From assembly GCA_964403175.1 (NCBI GenBank), contig CAYOFH010000133.1, forward strand, positions 1-9,237: a stretch of 9,237 nt of DNA, read 5' to 3'. The notes beneath the pieces are model-generated. The model was given only the letters and a program-made list of their open reading frames with translations, searched no databases and was not told the origin of the DNA. This DNA is from Marinilabilia sp964403175 (GTDB lineage Bacteria > Bacteroidota > Bacteroidia > Bacteroidales > Marinilabiliaceae). Below, in pieces: positions 1-6,934 of this stretch; the stretch's first letter is position 1; each line of letters starts with the position of its first letter. Both the position numbers and the translations under genes were made by a program.

Positions 1-2
1 AA

Positions 3-86
3 AAAGCAGATTATATAAAACGTGAAGGCTCAGCAAAGAGCGGATATTGGCTTTTAAAAAAGAAGCCTCTGTCGAATAACAAATAA
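3..86 (+). CDS. C-terminal tail of a winged-helix-type protein (5' end outside window)
   Basis: An open frame enters from the left edge and ends at TAA 84-86, giving 27 residues. The tail contains IKREGSAKSGYW. A string of the type 'I-x-R-x-GS-x-K-x-GYW' is typical of the wing of small winged-helix domains at the C-terminus of AlbA_2/divergent-AAA ATP-binding proteins and of some Fic proteins. I infer one of these, but cannot tell which from 27 residues. The stop lies 20 bases before the brxL start on the same strand, so the two are probably co-transcribed, and this protein may be an accessory member of the same defence locus. It could also be an unrelated protein with a chance GYW tail. Confidence 0.5.
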   Translation, partial: KADYIKREGSAKSGYWLLKKKPLSNNK

Positions 87-106
87 GATTTTAATAAACA
101 CAAGTT

Positions 107-2125
107 ATGACTGACCTGGACAAAAAGGTAAATAAATATTTCGGAGGCAAAGTTGTCCGAAAAGACCTGACCAAACTGGTTAAAGGGAATGCCATTGTGC
201 CCACTTATGTGTTGGAATATTTATTGGGCCAGTATTGTGCCACCGACGATGAAGAGACGATCAATCAGGGGGTTGAAACGGTCAAAAACATCATTGCCAG
301 ACATTTTGTGCACCGGGATGAAGCCCAGGTCATTAAATCCACCATTCGCGAGAAAGGATCGCATCGGATTATAGACAAAGTAGCCGTCAGGTTAAACGAC
401 AAGAAAGACCACTACGAAGCCTCTTTTGCCAATCTGGGATTAAACCGCATTCCCATTTCCGATCAAATCATTCGCAGTCACCAAAAACTATTATCCAGCG
501 GTGTTTGGTGTATTCTTACCCTTGCCTATATGCCATCGGAAGACAAAGAAAATTCTCCCTGGATCATTGAGCAACTTAAACCCATACAGATATCCAATGT
601 GGATATTGAAGAATACAAAGACAGCAGGAAACAATTTTCAAAAGAAGAATGGATCAACTTATTGATGCAATCCATCGGACTGAATCCGGACGAATTTACC
701 GATAGAACCAAGCTGCTGCAATTAAGCAGTCTGATTCCTTTTGTTGCAAACAATTACAATCTCATAGAACTTGGGCCCAAAGGAACGGGAAAATCTCATA
801 TATACTCCGAATTATCCCCTCATGGCATGCTTATTTCCGGAGGCGAAGTTTCCAAAGCCAAACTTTTTGTAAACAACAGCACAGGCGAAATTGGGCTGGT
901 CGGATACTGGGATGTTGTCGCCTATGACGAATTTGCCGGAAAAACGAAAAAATCAGATCGCGGACTTGTTGACATCCTGAAAAACTACATGGCCAACAAA
1001 TCCTTTTCACGGGGTACAGAGCTCTATGGTGCTTCTGCTTCAATGGTATTTGTAGGTAATACAGACCATTCCGTTTCTTATATGATTAAGCACAGCAACC
1101 TGTTTGATGCTTTACCAAAAGATTATTATGACACTGCCTTTCTGGATCGCATGCATGCATACCTTCCGGGTTGGGAAGTTCAAAAATTACGCAATGAAAT
1201 GTTTACTTCCGATTATGGTTTCATCGTAGATTACCTGGCCGAAATTTTAAAATACCTCAGAAAAGAAGACCGAACCAACGATTACACTCAATTTTTTGAT
1301 CTTTCTGATTCCATCACAACACGCGATAAAACATCCATTGCAAAAACATTTTCCGGTCTGACCAAAGTGATATTTCCCAATGGAGACTTGTCAGAAAAAG
1401 ATGCCAGGGTGATTCTTGATTTTGCCATAGAAAACCGGAAACGCGTAAAACAGGAACTTCGTAAAATGGATGAAACATTCGAAGAGGTTGATTTCAGTTA
1501 TGTTTGCAAAAGTACTGGAGAACACGTTTCTGTTGAAACACTGGAGGAGATGGAATACGGTGCCAGTCACATTAATCCGGAACAAATAATAACTGAAGAA
1601 GACAACAACAACCAATCCCGGGAACAAAACAATACAGAGCAAGAAGTAAAACTCCGCGAAGGACAAATTATCATTCGCGATAACCAGTCCGGCATTTCTT
1701 ATGAAAAACTATTTGGGCCGTATCTCGAATATGCCCAAAATATTCAGGTTATTGACCCCTACATTCGCCTTCCCTATCAGTTACGTAACTTCATGGAATT
1801 TGCAACTCTAATTTCTAAAAAGAAAGACCCCGAATCAGAAGTAAAGCTTCATCTTGTAACCAACAATAATGAAGATTTTATCGCTGACGCCCGGGAAGCA
1901 TTTTCACAGATGATTCTTTCTCTGGAATCAATCGGCATAATATTCAATTATGAATTTGACAATCACATTCATGATCGTTCAATGATAATTGATAACAGTT
2001 GGAAAATAGTATTGGGGCGTGGACTGGATATCTGGCAAAAAACAGGAGGCTGGTTCGATATCAATGAATACATTCAGGAAAAAAGGATTTGCAAAGCGTG
2101 TGAGATTACCTATATGAAGGTGTAA
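107..2125 (+). CDS. brxL: BrxL-family AAA+ ATPase with a C-terminal MIT_C (phospholipase D-like) domain in place of the Lon-like domain
   Basis: This is a BREX phage-defence protein of 672 residues. BrxL is known as a Lon-related, MCM-like AAA+ ring protein that binds DNA and is required for defence in type I BREX. Residues 1-180 match the BrxL N-terminal region (YFGGKVVRKDLTK, FVHRDEAQ). The ATPase core shows Walker A GPKGTGKS at 223-230, Walker B VVAYDEF at 270-276, a sensor-like VFVGNTD at 314-320 and FLDRMHAYLPGWE at 345-357 with a likely arginine finger. The core ends near residue 485. A polar Glu/Asn/Gln linker (about 486-515) follows, then a domain of about 155 residues containing HDRSMIIDNSWKIVLGRGLD (622-641), the signature region of MIT_C. 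I see no Lon Ser-Lys dyad motif. ATG 107 is the only sensible start, because TAA at 95-97 lies just upstream in frame. There is no Shine-Dalgarno sequence. The family call is firm; the MIT_C call is from memory of the motif. Confidence 0.93.
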   Translation: MTDLDKKVNKYFGGKVVRKDLTKLVKGNAIVPTYVLEYLLGQYCATDDEETINQGVETVKNIIARHFVHRDEAQVIKSTIREKGSHRIIDKVAVRLNDKKDHYEASFANLGLNRIPISDQIIRSHQKLLSSGVWCILTLAYMPSEDKENSPWIIEQLKPIQISNVDIEEYKDSRKQFSKEEWINLLMQSIGLNPDEFTDRTKLLQLSSLIPFVANNYNLIELGPKGTGKSHIYSELSPHGMLISGGEVSKAKLFVNNSTGEIGLVGYWDVVAYDEFAGKTKKSDRGLVDILKNYMANKSFSRGTELYGASASMVFVGNTDHSVSYMIKHSNLFDALPKDYYDTAFLDRMHAYLPGWEVQKLRNEMFTSDYGFIVDYLAEILKYLRKEDRTNDYTQFFDLSDSITTRDKTSIAKTFSGLTKVIFPNGDLSEKDARVILDFAIENRKRVKQELRKMDETFEEVDFSYVCKSTGEHVSVETLEEMEYGASHINPEQIITEEDNNNQSREQNNTEQEVKLREGQIIIRDNQSGISYEKLFGPYLEYAQNIQVIDPYIRLPYQLRNFMEFATLISKKKDPESEVKLHLVTNNNEDFIADAREAFSQMILSLESIGIIFNYEFDNHIHDRSMIIDNSWKIVLGRGLDIWQKTGGWFDINEYIQEKRICKACEITYMKV

Positions 2126-2249
2126 GAAAGATCTTTGAGTTCAATAAAAACGACCGCTATTTTTGCCCTAGATCTCATGCCGGAGAAACAAATAAAATTA
2201 GAAATGTTTCTTCCTATAAAAAATAAAAATCCCATTAAGCACTCCCTAA

Positions 2250-2280
2250 ATGCAGACAGGCTGCATGGTTTTATTTTACT
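2250..2280 (+). terminator. Weak terminator candidate downstream of brxL
   Basis: ATGCAG (2250-2255) pairs with CTGCAT (2261-2266) around a 5-base loop, followed by GG and a T-rich run to 2280. The stem is only 6 pairs, so this is a weak intrinsic terminator at best. It sits 125 bases past the brxL stop and 70 bases before the TPR gene, a sensible place to end the defence transcript. The rest of 2126-2350 holds short open frames in two phases but nothing recognisable. Confidence 0.3.
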
Positions 2281-2350
2281 TTTGAAGCGTTGCCAGCGCA
2301 ATTTGAACACCATACAATGTTGAAGAAAACCAAAATAAAAATCGTATTTC

Positions 2351-4087
2351 ATGAAAAAAATCCTGCTTTTGATTGCTTTAGTTGTTGCCACACAACTGAT
2401 TGGAGCTCAAAATGAATTCATTTCAGGTTCCAGAACTTCATATCAAATATCTAGTGAAACCGGAGATCTTGTTCCTATTAACTCCGAAGCGTTTTTATCC
2501 TACTTTATTATCGACAATGAAGAAGGAACTCTTGAACATTTAACAATTGAGGGAAACTCACTTTTCTATACACAATTACAAAAAAAAGATGAACAAAACC
2601 GAGAAATATATCGTGTAGTAGATCAGACAGGTAGTCCTGTTGAAGAAATTCACTATTCACAGAAAACAGGAGAGTTGATATTCCTATATTCTAAAAACAT
2701 AACACCCCGGATTGAATCTTACAAACTGCAGGATCCATATCCTGTAGATCAACAAATGTTCTTAATTTACCGTGAATTAATACAGGATCAGTCTAATGCC
2801 ATCCGTGAAAACGAAAATAACCTTGAGCCTTTCCAGGTAAGATCAACAGCATATCATCTCCTTAAACAAGAGGAACTGGCTCTGAAAGACATAAAAAAAG
2901 CCATTGCTATTGCGAATAGAGAGGAGTCAGAAAATCTTCATGAGCTTTATGAACTTAAAGGGAGTATCCTTTTAAGCATGAATCATACCGAAGAAGCTTT
3001 AAACAGCTTCACCAGATCAATTGAGCAAACGATTGACTCAAACTATTATTCATACTACCAACGGGGCATTATTTATTTAAAAAAAGAAGACTATCAAAAA
3101 GCAAAAGAGGATTTGCTTGTGGCCATAAGGACTATACCTTTCGATTACATAGAAGACCGCCATAACATACAAATGCAGCTTGGGAAAATCTTTACTTTCC
3201 TTGACAGTCCCGAAAAGGCAATTCATTACTTCAGCGAAGCAATTTCGTTAAATCCTAAAAACTATGCGGCCTATTTTTATAGAGGAATCCTTTATGTGGA
3301 AAAGATGGATTTGGAAATTCCTGGATATGCTGAAAAAGTAATCAACGATTTCAGCATATTCCTAAACAATAGGACTCCTGATGATTACGACAAGATCTAT
3401 ATTTTAAATAACAGAGGGCAGGCTTTTATGGAAACCGGGAATTATGAGATGGCCATTGATGATTTTACAGAAAGCATCAATCTGGAGCCCCAGACCTACT
3501 CCTTGGCTATGCGTGGTGACAGCCGGCGCCTGAAAGGCAATTATGAAGAAGCCGTTGAAGACTTTACTTTGGCTTTAGAAATTGACCCAGAGTTCTATTG
3601 GGCTTATTATCGCAGAGGATGGACTAAAGAATTTATGAAAGAGTATGAAGTGGCTTTGAATGATTACACCCAGGCAATCGAAAAAAACCCCGGTTATGCC
3701 TACTCCTACCTTGCCAGAGGTGAACTATTGAAAAACCATTTCAATCCTGAAAAAGCCATTCCGGATTTCAAAAAAGTGGTGGAATTGGAAACAACCCCAC
3801 TCCCGAGTGGAAATGCCAAACCGTTTGCCCTTCTTCATCTTGAAAGAGAGAATGAAGCGATCAGCTGGATGCTCAAAGCTGTAGATATACACCCCACCAG
3901 TAGCAACTTTTATGACCTGGCTTGCCTATATTCGAGAACCATGCAAACAGACAAAGCCATGGAAGCTTTAAATACTGCTATAAATAAGGGATACACCGGG
4001 TTCACTCATATGCAAAACGACCCGGGACTGAAAAATTTAAAAGAGGATGCAAGGTTTGTGGAACTTGTTGATAGGGTTTGCCCGTAA
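2351..4087 (+). CDS. Exported tetratricopeptide-repeat (TPR) protein
   Basis: This 578-residue protein has an N-terminal signal peptide: MKK, a hydrophobic stretch at 4-17 and a probable cleavage after IGA at 17-19. It should therefore act in the periplasm or at the cell surface. Residues 20-135 look beta-rich and have no motif I recognise. From about 165 to 550 there are TPR units. The clearest are at 198-227, 235-265, 274-305, 350-382, 385-415, 418-448 and 451-481, with the usual A-x-x-D-F/Y and N/D-P ends (for example AIDDFTESINLEP, AVEDFTLALEIDP, ALNDYTQAIEKNP). The C-terminus has the DPxLxxLxxDxRFxxL cap common in such proteins. TPR arrays bind other proteins, and no enzymatic domain is visible. 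Start ATG 2351 fits the signal peptide. It is probably transcribed alone, with 225 bases before and 411 after. The partner protein is unknown. Confidence 0.88.
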   Translation: MKKILLLIALVVATQLIGAQNEFISGSRTSYQISSETGDLVPINSEAFLSYFIIDNEEGTLEHLTIEGNSLFYTQLQKKDEQNREIYRVVDQTGSPVEEIHYSQKTGELIFLYSKNITPRIESYKLQDPYPVDQQMFLIYRELIQDQSNAIRENENNLEPFQVRSTAYHLLKQEELALKDIKKAIAIANREESENLHELYELKGSILLSMNHTEEALNSFTRSIEQTIDSNYYSYYQRGIIYLKKEDYQKAKEDLLVAIRTIPFDYIEDRHNIQMQLGKIFTFLDSPEKAIHYFSEAISLNPKNYAAYFYRGILYVEKMDLEIPGYAEKVINDFSIFLNNRTPDDYDKIYILNNRGQAFMETGNYEMAIDDFTESINLEPQTYSLAMRGDSRRLKGNYEEAVEDFTLALEIDPEFYWAYYRRGWTKEFMKEYEVALNDYTQAIEKNPGYAYSYLARGELLKNHFNPEKAIPDFKKVVELETTPLPSGNAKPFALLHLERENEAISWMLKAVDIHPTSSNFYDLACLYSRTMQTDKAMEALNTAINKGYTGFTHMQNDPGLKNLKEDARFVELVDRVCP

Positions 4088-4498
4088 GGCATATGGGATG
4101 TGTCTCCACGGGCCCACTGTATTGATTGGGACTAACCTTAGCTGGTAAGGCTAAAAACAAAGTTGTTTTATCGAAAAATCGTCTCTATTCGAATCTCGTG
4201 CGCGTAGCACGCGAAATAACATTTTACCATTTCGACAAAAGCAACTCAGGCTAACAGCAAACGAAGTCAACGGAAGTCAAGTGTGGCGGCTTCTATGTTC
4301 AAACGCGGCAGAGCCGAAGCCTTTTCACCCCTTTTAAAACTTAAAACTAAGTTCCTTTTGCGACACACCCAAATATCTGACAGAAGACTGACTTCAGGTT
4401 TATGTGTGACTTAAGTTTGACTAATGAACCTTAGCTTTAAGCGAAAGCTGCCGAACGGTTGAATTAAATAGCTTTAAATCATAATAAAGGATAACGAC
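4088..4498. other. 411-base intergenic region with several inverted repeats
   Basis: No coding frame stands out on either strand. Several small inverted repeats are visible. GCCCGT 4080-4085 pairs with ACGGGC 4108-4113 across the TPR stop codon. CCTTA...TAAGG lies near 4136-4150. CGTGC 4197-4201 pairs with GCACG 4207-4211. GGCTTC and GAAGCC enclose a smaller CGGC-AGA-GCCG hairpin between about 4287 and 4322. AGCTTT 4433-4438 pairs with AAAGCT 4444-4449. A near-repeat GAAGTCAACG/GAAGTCAAGT sits around 4264-4282. The stretch looks richer in G and C than its neighbours. None of the stems has a good T-run, so I cannot call a terminator. It may hold a dispersed intergenic repeat or a structured leader for the next gene. 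Confidence 0.4.
4486..4491 (+). promoter_or_regulatory. Shine-Dalgarno-like site for the 304-residue ORF
   Basis: AAAGGA lies 7 bases before ATG 4499. It is the only purine-rich ribosome-binding site of this quality in front of a plus-strand gene here, since brxL, the TPR gene and the nuclease lack one. It supports ATG 4499 as the start. Confidence 0.45.
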
Positions 4499-5413
4499 AT
4501 GACCTCCAACCATCAAAAACAAGCCCTCTTCAACCAATTCATAGAAAAATGGGACCTCAAGTTCTCAATAGTTCCGGAGATTCTTAAAGCCTTGAGAAAA
4601 CAACCGGTAATCTCCGGGGTAATGGAAAAAGAAAGCCCGTTAATTCATCCTGATGCACTAAAAGAATCTCAAAAAGAGTGGATTTGGTTGACAACCAAGT
4701 TTGATAATCCTCTGGAATTAAACTTTTTTAAACCCTATTGGGTGCCACTGCAAAGTCATGTTTATGATTATTTCATTGACCTTTCCGATCCCGGGTTTAA
4801 AATTTTTCAAATGGACTATATTTTTTTTGAACCTTATGCCTGGCATAAGAATCTCTTTTTTAAGAACACGATCTCACTGATTAACAAAAAAACAAAAATC
4901 AAAACTACTGAATTCAATATAATACAAGACGAAACCATAAAAATCAGCAGCCGGAACAAAAAACAGGTATGGAAAAATTGCACACTTCAGGGAATCACAG
5001 ATAAACTTCCTGTCGGTAAATTTCCAATCAGAATGGAAGACAAAACCTTTGAAATAGTGCGCGATGAAGACGATGGGAACTTCTTTTTAATCTACGGTTC
5101 TTATCCAGGCATCATTACCTTTTTCCCCTGGGATGCAAAAATTAAACTCAAAGCTATTGTTTCTGATCCAGAAGGTGATCATCCCATTCATTTAATCACA
5201 ACCATCAAAGAATTGTTGTTTTACTTTCAAAAATATGCAACAGTACTTTTTCATATTAAAAGCTTTTTCTTCTCTTTTTACGACCATCCTGATATAGTGA
5301 TCTCATACAATTATTTCACTTTATCTTTCAAAGACACTCCCAATCCTCTTATCCAAAACTTTCTGAACAAGGCAAAAACATTTCCGGACGTCTCATATTC
5401 GCCACCTTCATAA
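4499..5413 (+). CDS. Uncharacterised 304-residue protein
   Basis: I do not recognise this protein. It has no signal peptide and no clear membrane helix, so it is probably cytoplasmic. It is rich in Phe, Lys and Ile and strongly aromatic: FFKPYW at 76-81, YIFFEPYAWH at 107-116, FFPWD at 208-212 and FYFQKYATVLFHIKSFFFSF at 241-260. Lys-rich segments lie at 129-136 and 148-160. No Walker, nuclease or helix-turn-helix motif is visible. Sense codons run the whole length and a Shine-Dalgarno-like AAAGGA lies 7 bases upstream, so I consider it a real gene. The gaps on both sides (411 and 366 bases) suggest its own transcript. The last residues overlap a different-frame hydrophobic reading frame, so the C-terminus could be altered by an old frameshift. 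Confidence 0.6.
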   Translation: MTSNHQKQALFNQFIEKWDLKFSIVPEILKALRKQPVISGVMEKESPLIHPDALKESQKEWIWLTTKFDNPLELNFFKPYWVPLQSHVYDYFIDLSDPGFKIFQMDYIFFEPYAWHKNLFFKNTISLINKKTKIKTTEFNIIQDETIKISSRNKKQVWKNCTLQGITDKLPVGKFPIRMEDKTFEIVRDEDDGNFFLIYGSYPGIITFFPWDAKIKLKAIVSDPEGDHPIHLITTIKELLFYFQKYATVLFHIKSFFFSFYDHPDIVISYNYFTLSFKDTPNPLIQNFLNKAKTFPDVSYSPPS

Positions 5414-5728
5414 TCCTCTTCATCAACAAAACTTTTGCCCTAAGTATTCGTATAATTGAATACCCATTGGTCGCAGTCAATAATCTTATCTTTCGTACCA
5501 GATTACAACCTTCTGCTTTGGGAATTTGCCTATTACTCCTAATCTCAGTTTTAATTACATACAAAAATTCCGGTACAAGGCACAATAGTTACCTTAAACA
5601 AGGATGGAAAAGACAAAGCCAACAATAACTTCCAAAATACACTGGAGCTGTTAGTTAGTCCAATGCAGAATCTGCAATACAACAATATTGCAACTCATAT
5701 AATAAAGGACATACAAATCTGGGCTTAG
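5293..5728 (+). pseudogene. Possible gene relic: hydrophobic frame 5293-5628 overlapping a second open frame 5555-5728
   Basis: Past the 304-residue gene the sequence stays open in another frame. From TGA 5290-5292 to TAA 5626-5628 there are 111 codons with no ATG; the first third overlaps the preceding gene. From base 5386 it encodes GRLIFATFIILFINKTFALS, then RIIEYPLVAVNNLIF and a second hydrophobic stretch LGICLLLLISVLITY. The order 'NK...IE-x-P...N-x-I-F...LLLL' vaguely recalls the membrane part of ComEC proteins; that is a hunch. A second frame (5555-5728, stop TAG 5726-5728) encodes VQGTIVTLNKDGKDKANNN and also has no good start. Either a frameshifted gene remnant lies here or these are chance open frames. 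No intact gene is supported between 5414 and 5779. Confidence 0.25.
5664..5692. repeat. Two overlapping inverted repeats sharing TGCA
   Basis: TGCAGA-A-TCTGCA occupies 5664-5676. A perfect 7-base repeat TGCAATA/TATTGCA with a 6-base spacer occupies 5673-5692. The two share bases 5673-5676, so as RNA or DNA hairpins they exclude each other. They lie 88 bases before the nuclease start and could be a regulatory site, or be chance in AT-rich DNA. Confidence 0.3.
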
Positions 5729-5779
5729 TAAAACAAATTTGAATCTTGCAATTAAATCGGTTCATTAATCTGAAACAAA

Positions 5780-6529
5780 GTGGGTTACAAAAACATTCTA
5801 TTTATATTATTGTCTTGTAGTATTATCCTGTTCGGATGTTCTTCTGCTAAATTGGATCTCCTGGAAGAGCCAAAACATGCAGGTGATTCTACATACATTA
5901 AGCATTATGCCTATTCCCTCTCATATAATGAGGAAACCGAACAAGCCAGATGGGTTGCCTATAAACTTGAACCTTCAAAACTGATTCCTAACCATCAAAG
6001 GACAAATAGATTTTTTATGGATACGTTGGTATCTTCAAATACGGCAAATCGTGAAGATTACAGATATTCAGGATATGACCGTGGACACCTTGCTCCCGCC
6101 GCAGATATGGTTTGGAATGAACAAGCAATGCAAGAGAGCTTCAATTATAGTAATATATCCCCGCAATTACCCGGCTTCAATCGGGGAATATGGAAAGTGC
6201 TGGAAACAGAGATAAGAAACTGGGTCAAGGATAAGGGAAGCCTTTATATTACTTCAGGTCCCATATTCATAAATACTGACAGTACCATTGGTAAAAACCA
6301 GGTCGTTATCCCAACTCATTTCTTTAAAACTATATTGATCTATAATTCCAACGAGAAGCAAAGCATAGGCTTTATACTTCCACATAAAAAATATCAGGGC
6401 GATATTTTTGACTTTGCTGTTCCGGTTGATAGTGTAGAAAAAATAACCGGCTTAGACTTGTACCACAAATTACCTGATTCAGAAGAAGAGGAGATCGAGG
6501 CGAAGGTAATCGAATCTTTGTGGAAATAA
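5780..6529 (+). CDS. DNA/RNA non-specific endonuclease (NUC1/DRGH family), lipoprotein
   Basis: This is a 249-residue sugar-non-specific nuclease that should cut DNA and RNA with a divalent metal. The active-site block YDRGHLAPAADM lies at 99-110. His103 is the expected general base, and the block fits the family pattern D-R-G-H-[QLIM]-x3-[AG]. The metal-site helix NISPQLPGFNRGIWKVLE (125-142) follows; Asn134 and Glu142 have the same 8-residue spacing as Asn119 and Glu127 of Serratia nuclease. ITSGPIF at 157-163 is also typical of the family. The N-terminus is a type II signal peptide with lipobox LFGC and lipidated Cys20, so the enzyme is membrane-anchored and faces the periplasm or the outside. 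The start is GTG 5780: TGA at 5771-5773 blocks any earlier start, and this one leaves a complete signal peptide. Likely roles are nucleic-acid scavenging or degrading incoming DNA. All key residues are present. Confidence 0.92.
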   Translation: MGYKNILFILLSCSIILFGCSSAKLDLLEEPKHAGDSTYIKHYAYSLSYNEETEQARWVAYKLEPSKLIPNHQRTNRFFMDTLVSSNTANREDYRYSGYDRGHLAPAADMVWNEQAMQESFNYSNISPQLPGFNRGIWKVLETEIRNWVKDKGSLYITSGPIFINTDSTIGKNQVVIPTHFFKTILIYNSNEKQSIGFILPHKKYQGDIFDFAVPVDSVEKITGLDLYHKLPDSEEEEIEAKVIESLWK

Positions 6530-6550
6530 TTTTTTCTGGTACTCCTTCAT

Positions 6551-6925
6551 CTAATTGAAATTACAAATCGCCACATCTGTGCTATTTACATTATATTCCC
6601 GGATATATTGGCTATAACGGTTCAAAATCTGCTTTCCAACATCTAACGATATAAGATGCCGTCATCCCTTCTTTATAAGTGGATAAATTTCAGGAGAATT
6701 CTCAAACATCACCTTTTCATCCAGGTATTCAATAATTATTCGGTTTTGGTTAAATGTCTGTATCAGATCTCCTACAAGCAACTCTATTCCCTGCTTCAAG
6801 ACCGCCTCTTTCAGAATTTATCTGGTAAAAATTAATACATTTTCCGGACCAACTGTGACAATAATACAGGAAAAATCCCCCGATGTCATCAAAACAATGA
6901 CACCAGAGAAATCAATATTTAACAG
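6551..6925 (-). pseudogene. Broken minus-strand gene with two in-frame stop codons
   Basis: Read on the minus strand, one frame runs from 6925 to TAG 6551-6553 (124 codons) and is interrupted only by TAA at 6818-6820 and TGA at 6662-6664. The three pieces are 35, 51 and 36 codons and read like ordinary protein: IIVTVGPENVLIFTR before the first stop, KEAVLKQGIELLVGDLIQTF and IIIEYLDEKVMFENSPEIY between the stops, and LDVGKQILNRYSQYIREYNV after the second. One base change at each stop would restore it. No start codon is obvious; ATG occurs at codon 13 of the first piece. The frame also matches that of the lipoprotein gene just upstream, separated by that gene's TAA and a TAG. I do not recognise the family. 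It faces the nuclease gene convergently, with 21 bases between the two ends. Confidence 0.65.
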
Positions 6926-6934
6926 CTACTTTAA

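Noticed and set aside
2116..2227. A short frame after brxL reading IFEFNKNDRYFCPRS and another from TTG 2135
   Set aside because: They have no proper start, are under 65 codons and overlap each other in different phases. The brxL C-terminus looks complete, so a frameshifted extension is not needed.
4088..4498. An integron attC site or a tRNA gene (TTCGAATC near 4188)
   Set aside because: The 7-base attC core pairs are not present in matching positions, and the bases flanking TTCGAAT do not pair as a tRNA T-stem would.
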